From the NCBI RefSeq assembly GCF_000328475.2, contig NC_026497.1, positions 434,001 to 498,000 of the forward strand: a DNA stretch of 64,000 bases, written 5' to 3'. The translations under genes and the position numbers were made by a program. Source of the DNA: Mycosarcoma maydis (taxonomy: Eukaryota > Basidiomycota > Ustilaginomycetes > Ustilaginales). The notes beneath the pieces were generated by a model, which had not been told where the DNA came from, did not search any database, and was given only the letters and a program-made list of their open reading frames with translations. Of the stretch, positions 29,306 to 40,039 are shown piece by piece; position 1 is the first letter of the stretch; each line of letters opens with the position of its first letter.

Positions 29306-31236
29306 ATGCTGGTCGACAAGAACGAGGTGGCTCGCATCGATGTGGACACTCGCGAGAAGCTCATCCACAAGTTTGGCGACCGTTTCGAAGAGGTTGTCGA
29401 GCGCAGCGCGCGTAGCACAATGTGGCAAACCAACTCATCTATTGGTGAGACTTTCCGACGATGGCCAATGTCGGTCACCTGGTCCATCCTCTTCTCTCTA
29501 GCCATAGTGCAAATAGGGTTTGATTCCTCTATTCTCTCGTCATTTTTTGCTCAACCAGCGTTTACCGAGAAGTTTGGCGAATGTAAAGTGGCAGTAGATG
29601 GTTCCAAGGATTGCGAGATCTCTGCGCCATGGCAGCAGGGTTTGACTAATGGAGCTTGGATTGGAGGCATTGTTGGTCTCCAACTCGCCGGTAGCATTGC
29701 TGAGCGAATTGGTCACCTTCGTCTTATGATGATCAGCACCACGCTTATGCTAGCCTTTGTCTTCATTCCGTTTTTTGCCACCAGTCTTCCCGTCTTCCTC
29801 GTCGGTCAGATCTTTATGGGCATCCCTTGGGGCGGATTCCAATCGCTTGCTTCCGCCTACGCTTCTGAAATCTGCCCCGTTTCCCTTCGACCACTTCTGA
29901 CGACCTACGTCAACCTGTGCTGGGTGTTTGGACAGTTGCTCGCCGCTGGTGTACTTCGTGGAACCGTAGGGCGTTCAGATGTCTGGGCTTGGAAGATCCC
30001 TTACGCGGTTCAGTTCTTTTGGCCTTTCCCAGTGTTTATTACTTGCATCTTTGCGCCCGAATCGCCGTGGTGGTTGACTCGACACGGTAAACACGATCAG
30101 GCGAACAAGTCGCTCGACAGGCTGCTCAACAAGCAAGGGTTGTCGGCTTCGGAAGCGCAAGAACTCGTCAAGGACTACCAAGCCATGATTCAATACACGG
30201 AGGCCATGGAGCAGATCAACGAAAACGAACAGACCAACCAAAAGACGAACCGCTACATCGACTGCTTCAAGGGCGTCGATTTGCGCCGTACCGAGATCGC
30301 CTGCTGGGCGTGGCTGATTCAGATCACGTCTGGTGCGCCACTTCAAGGATTTTCCACCTACTTTTTCAGTCAAGCGGGCCTTTCGACAGTCAACGCCTTC
30401 AACATGTCGATGGCCATGTATGCGCTCGGTGCGGTGGGAACGATCAGCTCTTGGTTCTTGGTCAACCGCGTGGGCCGTCGACAGATGTATCTCTGGGGAT
30501 TGGGCGCTATGTTTACAACCATGCTCATCACCGGTATCCTCGGATTTGTTCGTCAGACCTCCGCTGTCTCGTGGGCTGTAGGCGCTATGCTGCTGCTCTG
30601 CACGTTTTTCTACGATCTCACTATCGGACCAATCTGCTTTGCCATCATCGCCGAGGTCTCTTCGACCAGGCTCAGGAGCAAGACGATTGTATTGGCGTGC
30701 AACACGTACAACGTTGCATTGATTGTGGCCAACGTTCTTCAACCTTACATGCTCAACTCGGACGAATGGAACTGGGGTCCCAAGACGGGGCTCTTCTGGG
30801 CTGGCACGGCGGCGGTATCAATGGTGTGGACCTACTTCCGCTTGCCCGAGCTTGCCAACAGGTACGTTTGCCAACACGCGATTAGACTGACACTGTCAAA
30901 TCCTACACGTATGATTGGAGGATCGTGGATACATACAGTTTTGCTGTGGGCGCAAACTGACTTTTCCTTTATTCCTCATTTGATCTTTTTTTGTTTTGTT
31001 TTTGTTTTTTGTTTTTTGTTTTTTTGTTGCAATTCGCCTCGTCACACAGGACTTATGGAGAGCTCGACGTACTTTTCGCTGCCAAGGTTCCGGCACGCAA
31101 GTTTGCCAGCACCACCATCGATCAGTTCCGTACCATCGAGCAAGAAGCGGCTTCGGTGGATGTAGAAAAGTCGAGCGTTTCCGAAAAGTACACGACTGAA
31201 GACGAGCAGATTGCGCTGGCTGCTTTGTCCAAGTGA
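29306..31236 (+). CDS. MFS sugar (alpha-glucoside-type) permease
   Basis: Two exons: 29306-30861 and 31050-31236, joined as AG|G across a GTACGT...ACACAG intron of 188 nt with a long T-rich run before the acceptor; total 580 residues. The sequence has 12 hydrophobic segments and sugar-porter signatures (AERIGHLRLMM, PESPWWLTRHGKHDQA after helix 6, and NRVGRRQMYLWG). It most resembles fungal maltose/alpha-glucoside:H+ symporters. Splicing gives the expected end LPELANR-TYGELDVLF, whereas the unspliced frame would end in junk at 31165. Met at 29306 (MLVDKNEV) is chosen; the in-frame Met at 29192 would add a hydrophobic leader atypical for the family. The substrate is inferred, not shown. Confidence 0.87.
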
Positions 31237-32301
31237 GGCCACGTGCATGGTGCATGCAGCTCACACGTTACCACGGAGAAGAGATGTCCGAGGCTAACGC
31301 GCCTATCTCGTCCAATCGCCAATCACTGAATCGTGAACCGCCAATCGCTTTCGGTTTCAGATTGCGAAACATTCACGAGTCATACTTGTCCCGCGCCTCG
31401 CTTGCTTTGTATACCGTGCTAGCCCACTTTCCTGGACCTCTTGCTTGTAATCGCTATGATGTAAACGAGTCTGTTTTGAATTGTCACGACCTTTCTCATG
31501 ATGCAGTTGTTATGGACCTAGACCAGTGATCAAGGGTGGAAGCACCATTCGTGAGTTGCACGACGGGGTGAAGATACCGGACCGAGCTCGGTGGACGCTT
31601 TTTAAATGCCATGTTATCGCTTGTCTGGAGCGCAGGAGCCGCGGTATCTTATACTAACCCCTCACTGTATGTCTCACGGTATGCGGCAGCACGGTATGCG
31701 GCAGCATCACATGACTGAAAAGCTAGCTTAGACAGGAAAGAGAAGCGTGGATTCAGTGCATACAAGGCCGACCCACATGGCATAAGAGAGAAAGTTAGGA
31801 GCGGTCTTTGTTTGCCGAGGTTGTCTCAGAAGAATCACGAATCATGAAGCGCGAATCTGTGAATGAACACGCGACAACGACCAACGTGCAACACACACTC
31901 ATGACTCACACACCACCGAAGTGAGCACGCAGCCTCGTGACTGTGAGGGCCAAATCATGAATCTGTGTGAACGTTGGCGAACCGAACCACACTCTTGGTG
32001 TGCTTCTCTTTCTTGGCTACACTTCCGTGTCGAGAACATGTGTGGGGATGACCAATCAAGAAGCAGAGTATCTACTTTTGGCGTATCTGCTGCTTGCTGT
32101 GAGGCTTGATCGGCTCTTCTAGCTTTTGGTCGCCGAGCAGCAGCCGGTGCGCGATCTCGTCCGATTCGAATGGCTTCCCCTCTCTCATGGACAGGGTGGA
32201 CCCTTGGCAAGGCCAGCAGAGTGTTTTGTTTCATGCAACTCCATCGTTATCGTTCCCACTGACCATCCTAGTGCAGTCCTTCGTCCCTCATTCGGCAAGC
32301 A
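31237..32301. other. Intergenic region with a short tandem and dispersed motifs
   Basis: Holds a duplicated ACGGTATGCGGCAGC near 31677-31706 and degenerate motif copies near 31322 and 31833. The remainder is the probable promoter of the Zn2Cys6 regulator. No gene is supported. Confidence 0.55.
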
Positions 32302-35142
32302 ATGAGTGCATCAACCATGGTCTCGAGCACGTCGCATTCGACGACGTCTACATCTGCACCGTCTGCCACCTCGATCACCAATCAATCTGCATCGGCGACA
32401 AACGCAACCTCTTCGTCCGAAAAGAGCAACGAGGACGACAAAGAGAAACCCAAGCGCTCCCAAACCTGCTTCCGATGTCGTCAGAGCAAAGTCAAGTGCG
32501 TCTTCGAACTCAACGCAACCTCGTGTCGAAGATGCCTCCGAATCGGCTTCAACTGCGAGCTGCAGGGCCGGAAGGAACCGCTCAGCTGGCAGACGAGGGT
32601 CCAACATCAGCTGGCTGCGCTCGAGGGCTCGCTCCAAACTTTCATAGACAGGCAGATGGGTAGCAGCTCTTCAGCTCTGAATGCTCACAACAACAAGCGT
32701 AGCAGCTTTCCTAGGTCGCACCACTCGCCCGGCGGTATCATCAGCAACGATCTTGCTTCGAATTCTGAGAAACGCAGGCGCACGAACATCGCAAATGTTC
32801 CTAGAGCATCCAATGATGTACAGCACATGGGATACGGAAGCGATTCGCATCCGCATGCTGCACAGAGCCCCATCTATGCCGACGTCAACAGCACTTCTAC
32901 CTCGACCTACCCTTCGACCACGCAATTCTCACCGCGCGATGCCCAGCAACACCAGCATCACCAGAATCACCAGAATCACCAGCATCTGACGCATGCAGCA
33001 AGCAGCAACGCGCTCCTCGGATCCTTGGTCACCTCGACAAGCAGTGCAGCATACGCCAGTCCGCCAAGGTCCAGAATGGGCGAGGTGGGTGGCATGGATG
33101 CTGCGGGTCAGCCTGCACTACCTGCTACAGGGTCGTTGCAAGGCGATCACGCGCTGCCCGATGAGGACGGCGTACCGACAAGCGGCGAGCGCGGTGCATT
33201 CCACACCCAAGACGAGCACGACCACGCATCGCGTCCGCTCTCGGCGATTCAAAAGCTCAGGATGAGCGTCTTGGATCGCAAAAAGGAACTCTTGCGCTCC
33301 GGCGAACGCGTGTTCCCCAACCTCTACCGAATGGCCACGCCGGACGTCGGCAGCAAAGATCCCAGACCCAACGTGATCAAGCAGGATCTCGTCTCGCCTT
33401 CGGACGCTGTCGTCCTCTTCGACTTCTTTGCCGAGTATCTGGACCAGTACAGCTTCGGCTTCCCCACCTATCAGCCCGACGCCATCATGTCGCCCATGAT
33501 CTTGAGCTCGGTCGTCTGCATCGCTTCGCTCCACCATGCTCAGCTTAATCGGCTCCATGCGCCGCTCAAAAACGATCTCATCGCTCGGCTCCAGACAGAT
33601 GACCCGAGCTTCCCCTGCTCCGACGTGTACGAAACGCTCTTTTCATCCTCTGCCTATCGCTCTTCGCACCTGCAGTCCAACTTTCATTTCGAAAAAGAAC
33701 TCGATCCCGAACTAGGCATCGGTGTCGAAGAGATCGTTGGTGCTAGCCTCTTTGCGTCATGGTTCGGTGGCAAACGCGCCTGGATGGCTTCGCGCCTCGC
33801 CAGATGGTGGTCCGCCAAATTCTTACGTCAACAACAACACCCAGCCATGATGACCATGGGCGAAATCATGAGCATCCTTCCACCGCCCAGAGACTTGGGC
33901 AAGCAGGATCTGCTGCGAGTCTGGCTCAGCGCCTACATCACCGAGATCCACCAGGCCTGCATGGAGGGCACACCGTCCATTGCCGGCTTCTCTTCGCCCC
34001 ACGCCGTGTGCGATTCGTTGCAGTACTCCAAAGGCCTCTCACAGCGCACAACTTTGCGCGACCGTGTGCTTATCATCCATTCACGCATCGCTTGCATTCT
34101 AAGCAAGGCTTACCACGTCGCCGGTAACGGATCCACGGATTGGCCATACCGAGATAAGCCGACAGCTGCGTCGACAGTGAGTCCATCCAGAAGCTGTCAA
34201 TCGTGTCGTGATGGATCCACGGCGGTAGACGGTGCATCTGCGGCGGCCAGAGGCGCTGCAACAGCCACGGACGCAGCTTCGTGCCTGCAAGCTGTACTGG
34301 GTGCATTCGAAGATCTCGATTCGTGCCAGGAGCAGATGGCGGGTCAACTTGACGCAGATGCGATTGGCGAGTCGGAAAGCATGCTTTATCTGGACCTTTT
34401 CTTGGCCAGAGTGCTGATCGCTTCGATCGGTTGTGACTTTCTCGACTCGACGCTATGGGATGGCAGTCTCGGTCAGATCTCGGCTCATACCAGACGAGCC
34501 AAAGACGACACTTCTTGCGAGTCGGATCTGCACAGTCTGAGAAGCAGGACGCTCAGGGAGAGCTTGACGCGCGGCTTCGAGGGGGCGCTCAGGTCACTCG
34601 AGCTGATCTGTGTGCCCGCAATCACTGGCGGCGTCGATGCAAGCTTAAACGGTAGCAATTGGAACGAGGTTTCGCTCAACGTGCTCGTCTTGCCTCTGTG
34701 GTTCCACTGGGCGTTGACCAGGTCGGTACTGTTCTTGATGAATGTGCTCGCCGAGTATCCAGAACGCCTCTTGCCGCGGGATCGATCGAGAAGTATCGAG
34801 CTGATCAACGTCTTCCTCGACCTTTACTCGAAGCACATCGGCCATGCAAACTCGGTGCTCAGCCACGCATCGTCCGCTCACCATCCAAGCCTCAACTCTG
34901 GCGGCTCAACGTGGTCCCCCTCGGACGACCTGTCGAGTCGCGACGGTCATACTCACAGACATCACCATGCAAACGGCACCAATGCTAGTAACGGCGCGGA
35001 TCCCACCGGCGCAGGTACGAATCCGGCAAGCACGACAGCTTGGCAGCAGAGTCCTCACGAGGCAATCCAGCATCCTGCAACGCCGCTGCTCGACACGCTC
35101 AACCAGTGCCAGACCTGGGCTCGCCACGGAGGCGTTATGTGA
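32302..35142 (+). CDS. Zn2Cys6 fungal transcription factor
   Basis: This 946-residue intronless regulator has a binuclear zinc cluster at residues 56-85 (Cys56, 59, 66, 75, 78 and 85, spaced C-x2-C-x6-C-x8-C-x2-C-x6-C). Acidic and Ser-rich sequence precedes it, and a Gln/His-rich stretch near 210-230 follows. The region from about 360 to 800 is compatible with a fungal transcription-factor regulatory domain, with segments such as FFAEYLDQYSFGFPTY and SLFASWFGGKRAWMASRLAR. The C-terminus is Ser/Gly/Asn/His-rich. The architecture recalls Leu3-like regulators of amino-acid metabolism, but the target genes cannot be told from sequence. The neighbouring sugar permease and dehydrogenase are possible targets only by proximity. 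Confidence 0.85.
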   Translation: MSASTMVSSTSHSTTSTSAPSATSITNQSASATNATSSSEKSNEDDKEKPKRSQTCFRCRQSKVKCVFELNATSCRRCLRIGFNCELQGRKEPLSWQTRVQHQLAALEGSLQTFIDRQMGSSSSALNAHNNKRSSFPRSHHSPGGIISNDLASNSEKRRRTNIANVPRASNDVQHMGYGSDSHPHAAQSPIYADVNSTSTSTYPSTTQFSPRDAQQHQHHQNHQNHQHLTHAASSNALLGSLVTSTSSAAYASPPRSRMGEVGGMDAAGQPALPATGSLQGDHALPDEDGVPTSGERGAFHTQDEHDHASRPLSAIQKLRMSVLDRKKELLRSGERVFPNLYRMATPDVGSKDPRPNVIKQDLVSPSDAVVLFDFFAEYLDQYSFGFPTYQPDAIMSPMILSSVVCIASLHHAQLNRLHAPLKNDLIARLQTDDPSFPCSDVYETLFSSSAYRSSHLQSNFHFEKELDPELGIGVEEIVGASLFASWFGGKRAWMASRLARWWSAKFLRQQQHPAMMTMGEIMSILPPPRDLGKQDLLRVWLSAYITEIHQACMEGTPSIAGFSSPHAVCDSLQYSKGLSQRTTLRDRVLIIHSRIACILSKAYHVAGNGSTDWPYRDKPTAASTVSPSRSCQSCRDGSTAVDGASAAARGAATATDAASCLQAVLGAFEDLDSCQEQMAGQLDADAIGESESMLYLDLFLARVLIASIGCDFLDSTLWDGSLGQISAHTRRAKDDTSCESDLHSLRSRTLRESLTRGFEGALRSLELICVPAITGGVDASLNGSNWNEVSLNVLVLPLWFHWALTRSVLFLMNVLAEYPERLLPRDRSRSIELINVFLDLYSKHIGHANSVLSHASSAHHPSLNSGGSTWSPSDDLSSRDGHTHRHHHANGTNASNGADPTGAGTNPASTTAWQQSPHEAIQHPATPLLDTLNQCQTWARHGGVM

Positions 35143-36024
35143 CAAAAGGGTGGATCACACACAATAGCCATGTTGGAATAATCATTGCTTTCTGCTTTTT
35201 CTTGCGATTCGAGGGCTCGAGAGTGTTTTTGACAAAGTTTGAAGGACCGTACCAGAGATTGTGATTGCAGTGGAGCCAGACCGGTCCGGTCGAACTGGCA
35301 AGTGAGACTCAAGTCAGGCGCTTCGTGGGCTCGCTCATGTTTCAAGTGGGAGCTTGACCATAAGGGTAAGGAAGTAGGCTAGATGTGAGATAAGCTGCTC
35401 GATGTTGCCAGGTGTCGGTATTAGCGCGGCGACCCAAAGATTGCGGGGTACAATATCGACTGAGGGAGCAATACCCCCGGTTCAATGCGTCAACGATGTC
35501 TGGCCACGCGGGTCATGCATTGGCAAGATAAGGGCTGACATCAAACAATTAGCAATCGAGGTGGGCACGCTGAAAGACGGTTAGCGGCTTGAACGCCCAA
35601 GTCGCGGCGCCGAACAAAACGGCGCCGAGCAAGGTCGTCGGCGACGTCGGACCGAGCTCGGTATGTGTTGGCTTACTTTTCGTGGAGCGGCGAGGTACGT
35701 TTATCGTAAAGGGCGCGCGCTCGGTGAGTGTTGGGCTATTTCTAATCCAAGTCGGTTTCTTTCTGGTGGAGATGTGGAAGACTCCTGTCCGGCCTGCCCT
35801 TTGGCGCTCCTCGATTGTGTTGTTCGCCTCTCCACACAAGTCGTCGAGTTGACGATCTTCTGCCTGTCGATCGTATGTCGGCCAGTGCTGCCCACGCATT
35901 AAAAGCGTTTGTGAAGAAGGACGGCGATAACGCAGATTCCACGGCTACCATTGTCACTACCATCACAGCTTCACCAACACCAACGATACTGATCACAATT
36001 GTTACTCGAGCGAGCACGTAAGAA
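35143..36024. other. Intergenic region with one weak small ORF
   Basis: This lies between the Zn2Cys6 gene and the dehydrogenase. It holds the candidate minus-strand ORF at 35549-35899 (listed separately). The rest shows no recognisable feature. Confidence 0.45.
35549..35899 (-). CDS. Candidate small membrane protein, uncertain
   Basis: This frame of 116 codons on the minus strand ends in a hydrophobic, protein-like stretch (LLGAVLFGAATWAFKPL, then a short tail to Cys-stop) with GC-rich third positions like real genes nearby. The first 60 residues look less protein-like, so the true gene may be shorter or have a 5' exon I could not place. I recognise no family. If real, it would be a small single-span protein divergently placed from the dehydrogenase. 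Confidence 0.3.
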   Translation of the reverse strand: MRGQHWPTYDRQAEDRQLDDLCGEANNTIEERQRAGRTGVFHISTRKKPTWIRNSPTLTERAPFTINVPRRSTKSKPTHTELGPTSPTTLLGAVLFGAATWAFKPLTVFQRAHLDC

Positions 36025-37778
36025 ATGTCAATCGGAGAAACTAGTCGACCCGTCACGCTAGCCATCATTGGCGCTGGTCAGCGTGGTAGTGCTTATGCTG
36101 CGTAAGTCAACGAAGCACCAGCCATTGAATGACGAACGAAACCTTCAACTGATCGACCTCATCTGACCTTGTGCGGACTATCACAGATATGCGGCAAAGT
36201 ACCCCGACTTATGCAAAGTGGTTGCAGTGGCGGATCCGTGGAAGTTTCGTCGCGAAAAGATGAGCAAGATGCACAAGTAAGTTCTACACTTCCATGTGGC
36301 GTTTGTAGCTATAACTAACCGTAGTCTATCGTCTTGCTTGTCTGCAGTGTACCGAAAGAAAACCAGTATGATGGCTGGAAGAGCTTCTCTGAGGCAGGCA
36401 AGATTTGCGACGCTGTCGCGATCTGCACTATGGACGATACGCACGCCGAAGTGGTGAGCGTATTTGCACCGCTTGGATATCACATCCTTTGCGAAAAGTA
36501 AGTCCGCTTCGGCAGGGACACAGAGACCAGACCGAGGCGGTGCTAACGAACTTGACGACGACGAATGTTTGCTACTACAACAGGCCAATGGCGAACTCGA
36601 TCAAGGACTGCGTAACCATGGTCAACAGCGTCCGTGACACGGATCTCATCTTCGGTATTGGCCACGGTATGTGCTCAGCGTCCTCACTTGTTTGTATGGG
36701 GCACGGCACTCGATACTCATGCCTGCTTTCAACTCTTTTACCGATCGTTATACACAGTAATGCGTTACTCTCCCTACAACCGCGCAGTCAAAGAGGTGCT
36801 CGAGTCGGGCATCCTTGGAGATATCATCAACATCCAGCACATCGAACCCGTAGGATGGCAGCACTTTGCGCATTCGTACGTACGCGGCAACTGGCGAAAC
36901 GAGGCGACGACGAGCTTCTCTCTGATGGCCAAGTGTTGCCACGATCTGGATATCCTTTCGTACTACATGGGCAAGGATGCTCCCAGGAGGGTCTCGTCGT
37001 TTGGCTCGCTAGCACATTTCAAGCCGAGCAAGAAGCCAAAGGAGGCTGGAAACGCCAAGAGATGCACAGACTGCGCATACGAGCGAAAGTGCCCGTACAG
37101 CGCCAAGAAGATCTACCTTGAGCCTGTCATGAGTGACGCCGAGGACCCCGAACGTGTAAGTGATCCGACGATCGGCTCGCACGCCCACGTTTCCTTCAGA
37201 ATGGTCCAATTCAGGGTAAAGGCTGACTTTGGAGGTGTCTCGTGTTATTTCCCAATCGTCCCAAACAGTGGGCGCAACATATCACCGATGTGGTCGACAT
37301 TGAAAATGTGGGCAAAGCCATCGCAGAGGGACCGTATGGGCTTTGCGTTTACAACGGACAGAACGACGTTGCCGACAACCAAGTGGTCAACATCGAGTTT
37401 GAATCAGGCGCTACGGCTAGTATCACCATGGTCGCTTTCTCCGAGGTGGTGTGCAACCGATCTACACGCATCCATGGTACTCGCGGCGAATTGATTGGCA
37501 ACATGGAGTCGTTCACCGTGTTTGACTTTTCGACGCAGGAAAAGAAGACGGTGACGCCAGAGCACGAAGGAGGAGGTCACGGAGGTGGAGATCTGGGCTT
37601 AGCAAGGGCCTTCGTCAAGGCAGTGGCCGACAAGGATGCCAAACATTTGGGCGTGACACCAGAGGACGTGCTAAGGAGTCATCTGATGGTGTTCGCGTCC
37701 GAGGCATCTAGAAAGCAGAGCAAGGTGATTGACTATGTCGAGTTTGAGAAGGAGCAAAAGGCCATGTACAGCAAGTGA
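36025..37778 (+). CDS. Gfo/Idh/MocA-family NAD(P)-dependent dehydrogenase
   Basis: Six exons: 36025-36101, 36187-36276, 36348-36497, 36584-36666, 36758-37155 and 37269-37778, all with GT...AG introns of 71-113 nt; total 435 residues. The Rossmann motif is AIIGAGQRGSAYA near the start, the family EKPM motif (lysine-proline) spans the exon 3/4 junction, and the GPYGLCVY block marks the C-terminal domain. A Cys-rich segment (RCTDCAYERKCPYSAKKIYL) is shared with a subset of this family and may bind a metal. Such enzymes oxidise or reduce sugars, inositols and similar polyols; the substrate here is unknown. This gene has the most introns in the window. Confidence 0.87.
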
Positions 37779-38157
37779 GTGTAGAGCAGGCGTAAATGAC
37801 CTTCACCAAGCCAGTTCACGGTTCTTTTTTGTCAGCTTGTAGATTCATGATTGCCGTCGCACAAGCCAAATCTGTCAGTCAGTGAGTGGTGAGTGCAGTG
37901 TGCTGTGCTGTAACTGTAATATTGTACGTGATACGTTTTGGATTCAGGGTCCAGAGTTGAGATTGTGAAAAGTGCTTCAGGACTGTGCAACGGTGGGGTA
38001 ACTCTGGTAGCTTTAGCTCGCTAAAATCAGTACAAAGACCGGTGAAACGGCAATCAAATTCACACGACCCCACACTTGGAAATGCTCAAGTCGGCCTGGC
38101 CCCACTCCTTTGACCACTACCATCACCCTGTTTACCTAGCAACAACCACGTTTCAAA
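37779..38157. other. Short intergenic region, nothing recognised
   Basis: This lies between the dehydrogenase stop and the AMACR-like ATG. A GTGAGTGCAGTGTGCTGTGCTG low-complexity patch lies near 37887. It probably contains the promoter of the next gene. Confidence 0.5.
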
Positions 38158-39477
38158 ATGTCTTCTCTCGGTGGTGGAGGCGGCACGCTAACCAAACCGG
38201 ATGCGAACCCAAACTTACCACTAGCTGGAATCAAGGTCGTCGAGTTCTCCGGATTGGCGCCCGGCCCGTTTGTTGGAATGGTTCTGGCCGACTTTGGAGC
38301 CAACGTGATTCGAATTGACAAGACAGGAACGGGACTCAACCCAGACAGTCTGTGCCGGGGCAAACGCTCGTTTGCAGTTTCTCCCAAAAGTGCTGATGGT
38401 CATGCACTCATCACCCAGCTGATTCGATCTGCCGACATTGTCATCGATCCCTTCCGCCCCGGTGTGCTCGAGAGACTGGGTCTGGGACCGCAAGACTTCG
38501 ACAAGGAAATCAAGAAGGGCCTCATCTTTGCACGCCTGACGGGCTTCCAACGCACGGGACCTTACGCCAATATGGCGGGACACGACATCAACTATATTGC
38601 CCTGAGCGGAGTACTCTCGATGCTGGGCAACGCGGGAGGAAAGCCGCAACCTCCTTCCAACCTGCTGGGTGATTTTGCAGGTGGATCAATGATCTGTCTG
38701 CTTGGCATATTGCTGGCTTTGGTGGAACGCGTTCGTTCGTCACAGGGACAGATCGTTGAAGCGGATATGGTGACGGGTGCGCGATACGTGTCATCCTTTG
38801 TGTTGCTATCCAGCTATCTCTCGCATCCCAGCTGGGGCGCGATCCACAGCGATGGAACCGACCAAACGCGAGGTTGCAACACGCTGGATGGCGGTGCACC
38901 ATGGTATGGTGTATACGCATGCAAGGACGGCGGATACATGAGCGTCGGTGCAATCGAGCCACAATTCTACAAGGAACTGCTCGACATCCTTCGCAAGGTG
39001 CTTCCGCAAGCGCCCCAAGGCACACAGCATCCTTCAGCCAGTACCCAGCATGACAGAGATACGTGGCCCGAATTGCAACGCTACTTTAGCGCATGCTTTG
39101 CACAGCTACCTCGATCCGTATGGGAGCGACACTTTATCCGCACGGATGCCTGTACAGTCCCCGTGCTTACTCGAGACGAAGCTGCCCTCTCTGGAGTGTT
39201 GCCAGCAGCTTCCGCAGAGAATGTGTCGGATGGCAACCCTGTGATCCCATCTCCTGCGCCGAGATTGACGCGCACACCAGCCAAACCTCCATCAGGAAGT
39301 GCAGGTGGAGAGTGGGAAAGCGAAGGCGCCGAAATGCTGCTGACACCGGGCGAACATACCGACGACATCCTTCTCGAGTTGGGCATTAGCGATGCTAACA
39401 AGCGCATCGAGCTGTATCGAACCGATGCGATTGATGGTCCTGATCGTCCAGAAGGGCTCACCAAGTCCAAACTGTAG
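38158..39477 (+). CDS. CoA-transferase family III protein, alpha-methylacyl-CoA racemase-like
   Basis: This 439-residue intronless protein of the CaiB/BaiF family is closest in pattern to alpha-methylacyl-CoA racemase (AMACR), which inverts the 2-methyl centre of branched acyl-CoAs before beta-oxidation. Seen: an N-terminal LAGIKVVEFSGLAPGPFVGMVLADFGANVIRID block, the catalytic His in AGHDINYIALSG (His142) and Asp in LLGDFAGG (Asp172); their 30-residue spacing equals that of the His/Asp pair in mycobacterial MCR. A peroxisomal or mitochondrial site would be usual, but the C-terminus (KSKL) is only a weak PTS1-like tripeptide. Residues 370-400 are a low-complexity insertion. Confidence 0.87.
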   Translation: MSSLGGGGGTLTKPDANPNLPLAGIKVVEFSGLAPGPFVGMVLADFGANVIRIDKTGTGLNPDSLCRGKRSFAVSPKSADGHALITQLIRSADIVIDPFRPGVLERLGLGPQDFDKEIKKGLIFARLTGFQRTGPYANMAGHDINYIALSGVLSMLGNAGGKPQPPSNLLGDFAGGSMICLLGILLALVERVRSSQGQIVEADMVTGARYVSSFVLLSSYLSHPSWGAIHSDGTDQTRGCNTLDGGAPWYGVYACKDGGYMSVGAIEPQFYKELLDILRKVLPQAPQGTQHPSASTQHDRDTWPELQRYFSACFAQLPRSVWERHFIRTDACTVPVLTRDEAALSGVLPAASAENVSDGNPVIPSPAPRLTRTPAKPPSGSAGGEWESEGAEMLLTPGEHTDDILLELGISDANKRIELYRTDAIDGPDRPEGLTKSKL

Positions 39478-40039
39478 ACGAGGCTCAGTTCGGGACAACT
39501 CAGATATCACTCAGGACCTCCTCGTTGCGTCCAAGGTTGCTACCACCTCAATCCATCCAGTCTTGGCAATCTTTGCACTTGCTATTGTGCGTGAAGACGA
39601 GTGAGCGGTCAGATGTGCTTTGTGTGGAATGGAAGGATTGAGGTGATCTGATGCGATCTGATGCAATGCAATGCAGTGCAGTGCAGTCACGAGTGCAGTG
39701 CAATGCGGTGCGCTTACGCTATCGGCAGTGTGTGAGCAAGTCGGTGATGAGCTAACATTGCAGCTCGACGGCCACGGCTTCTGCTCCGAGCCGGCTATCG
39801 GTTGTCAGACGCGTGCCCGCGGAGAAAACCGTCTTGTCAAAATATTAGTGACTTAAGTTAGGAACAAGATTCACGATTCACGATTCGCATCGGACTCACA
39901 CTGGACCCTTTCATGTAGAAAACAACACTCCATAAATCAAGTTGATGTCAGTGATCTTAGTCGAGCTTAGGATCGACAGCTAGTATCGCTGCTCGTTCGG
40001 TACACTCCAACCCAAACCAACACCATCATCGTCTCGGCC
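39478..40039. other. Intergenic region with TGCAG low complexity and dispersed motifs
   Basis: Holds a TGCAATGCAATGCAGTGCAG-type tract near 39660-39715 and tandem ATTCACG units at 39869-39888. No gene is supported. Confidence 0.55.

Noticed and set aside
29192..31165. Single-exon reading of the sugar permease
   Set aside because: It reads through a GTACGT...ACACAG intron with a T-rich tract into non-family sequence; the spliced form restores the normal C-terminus.
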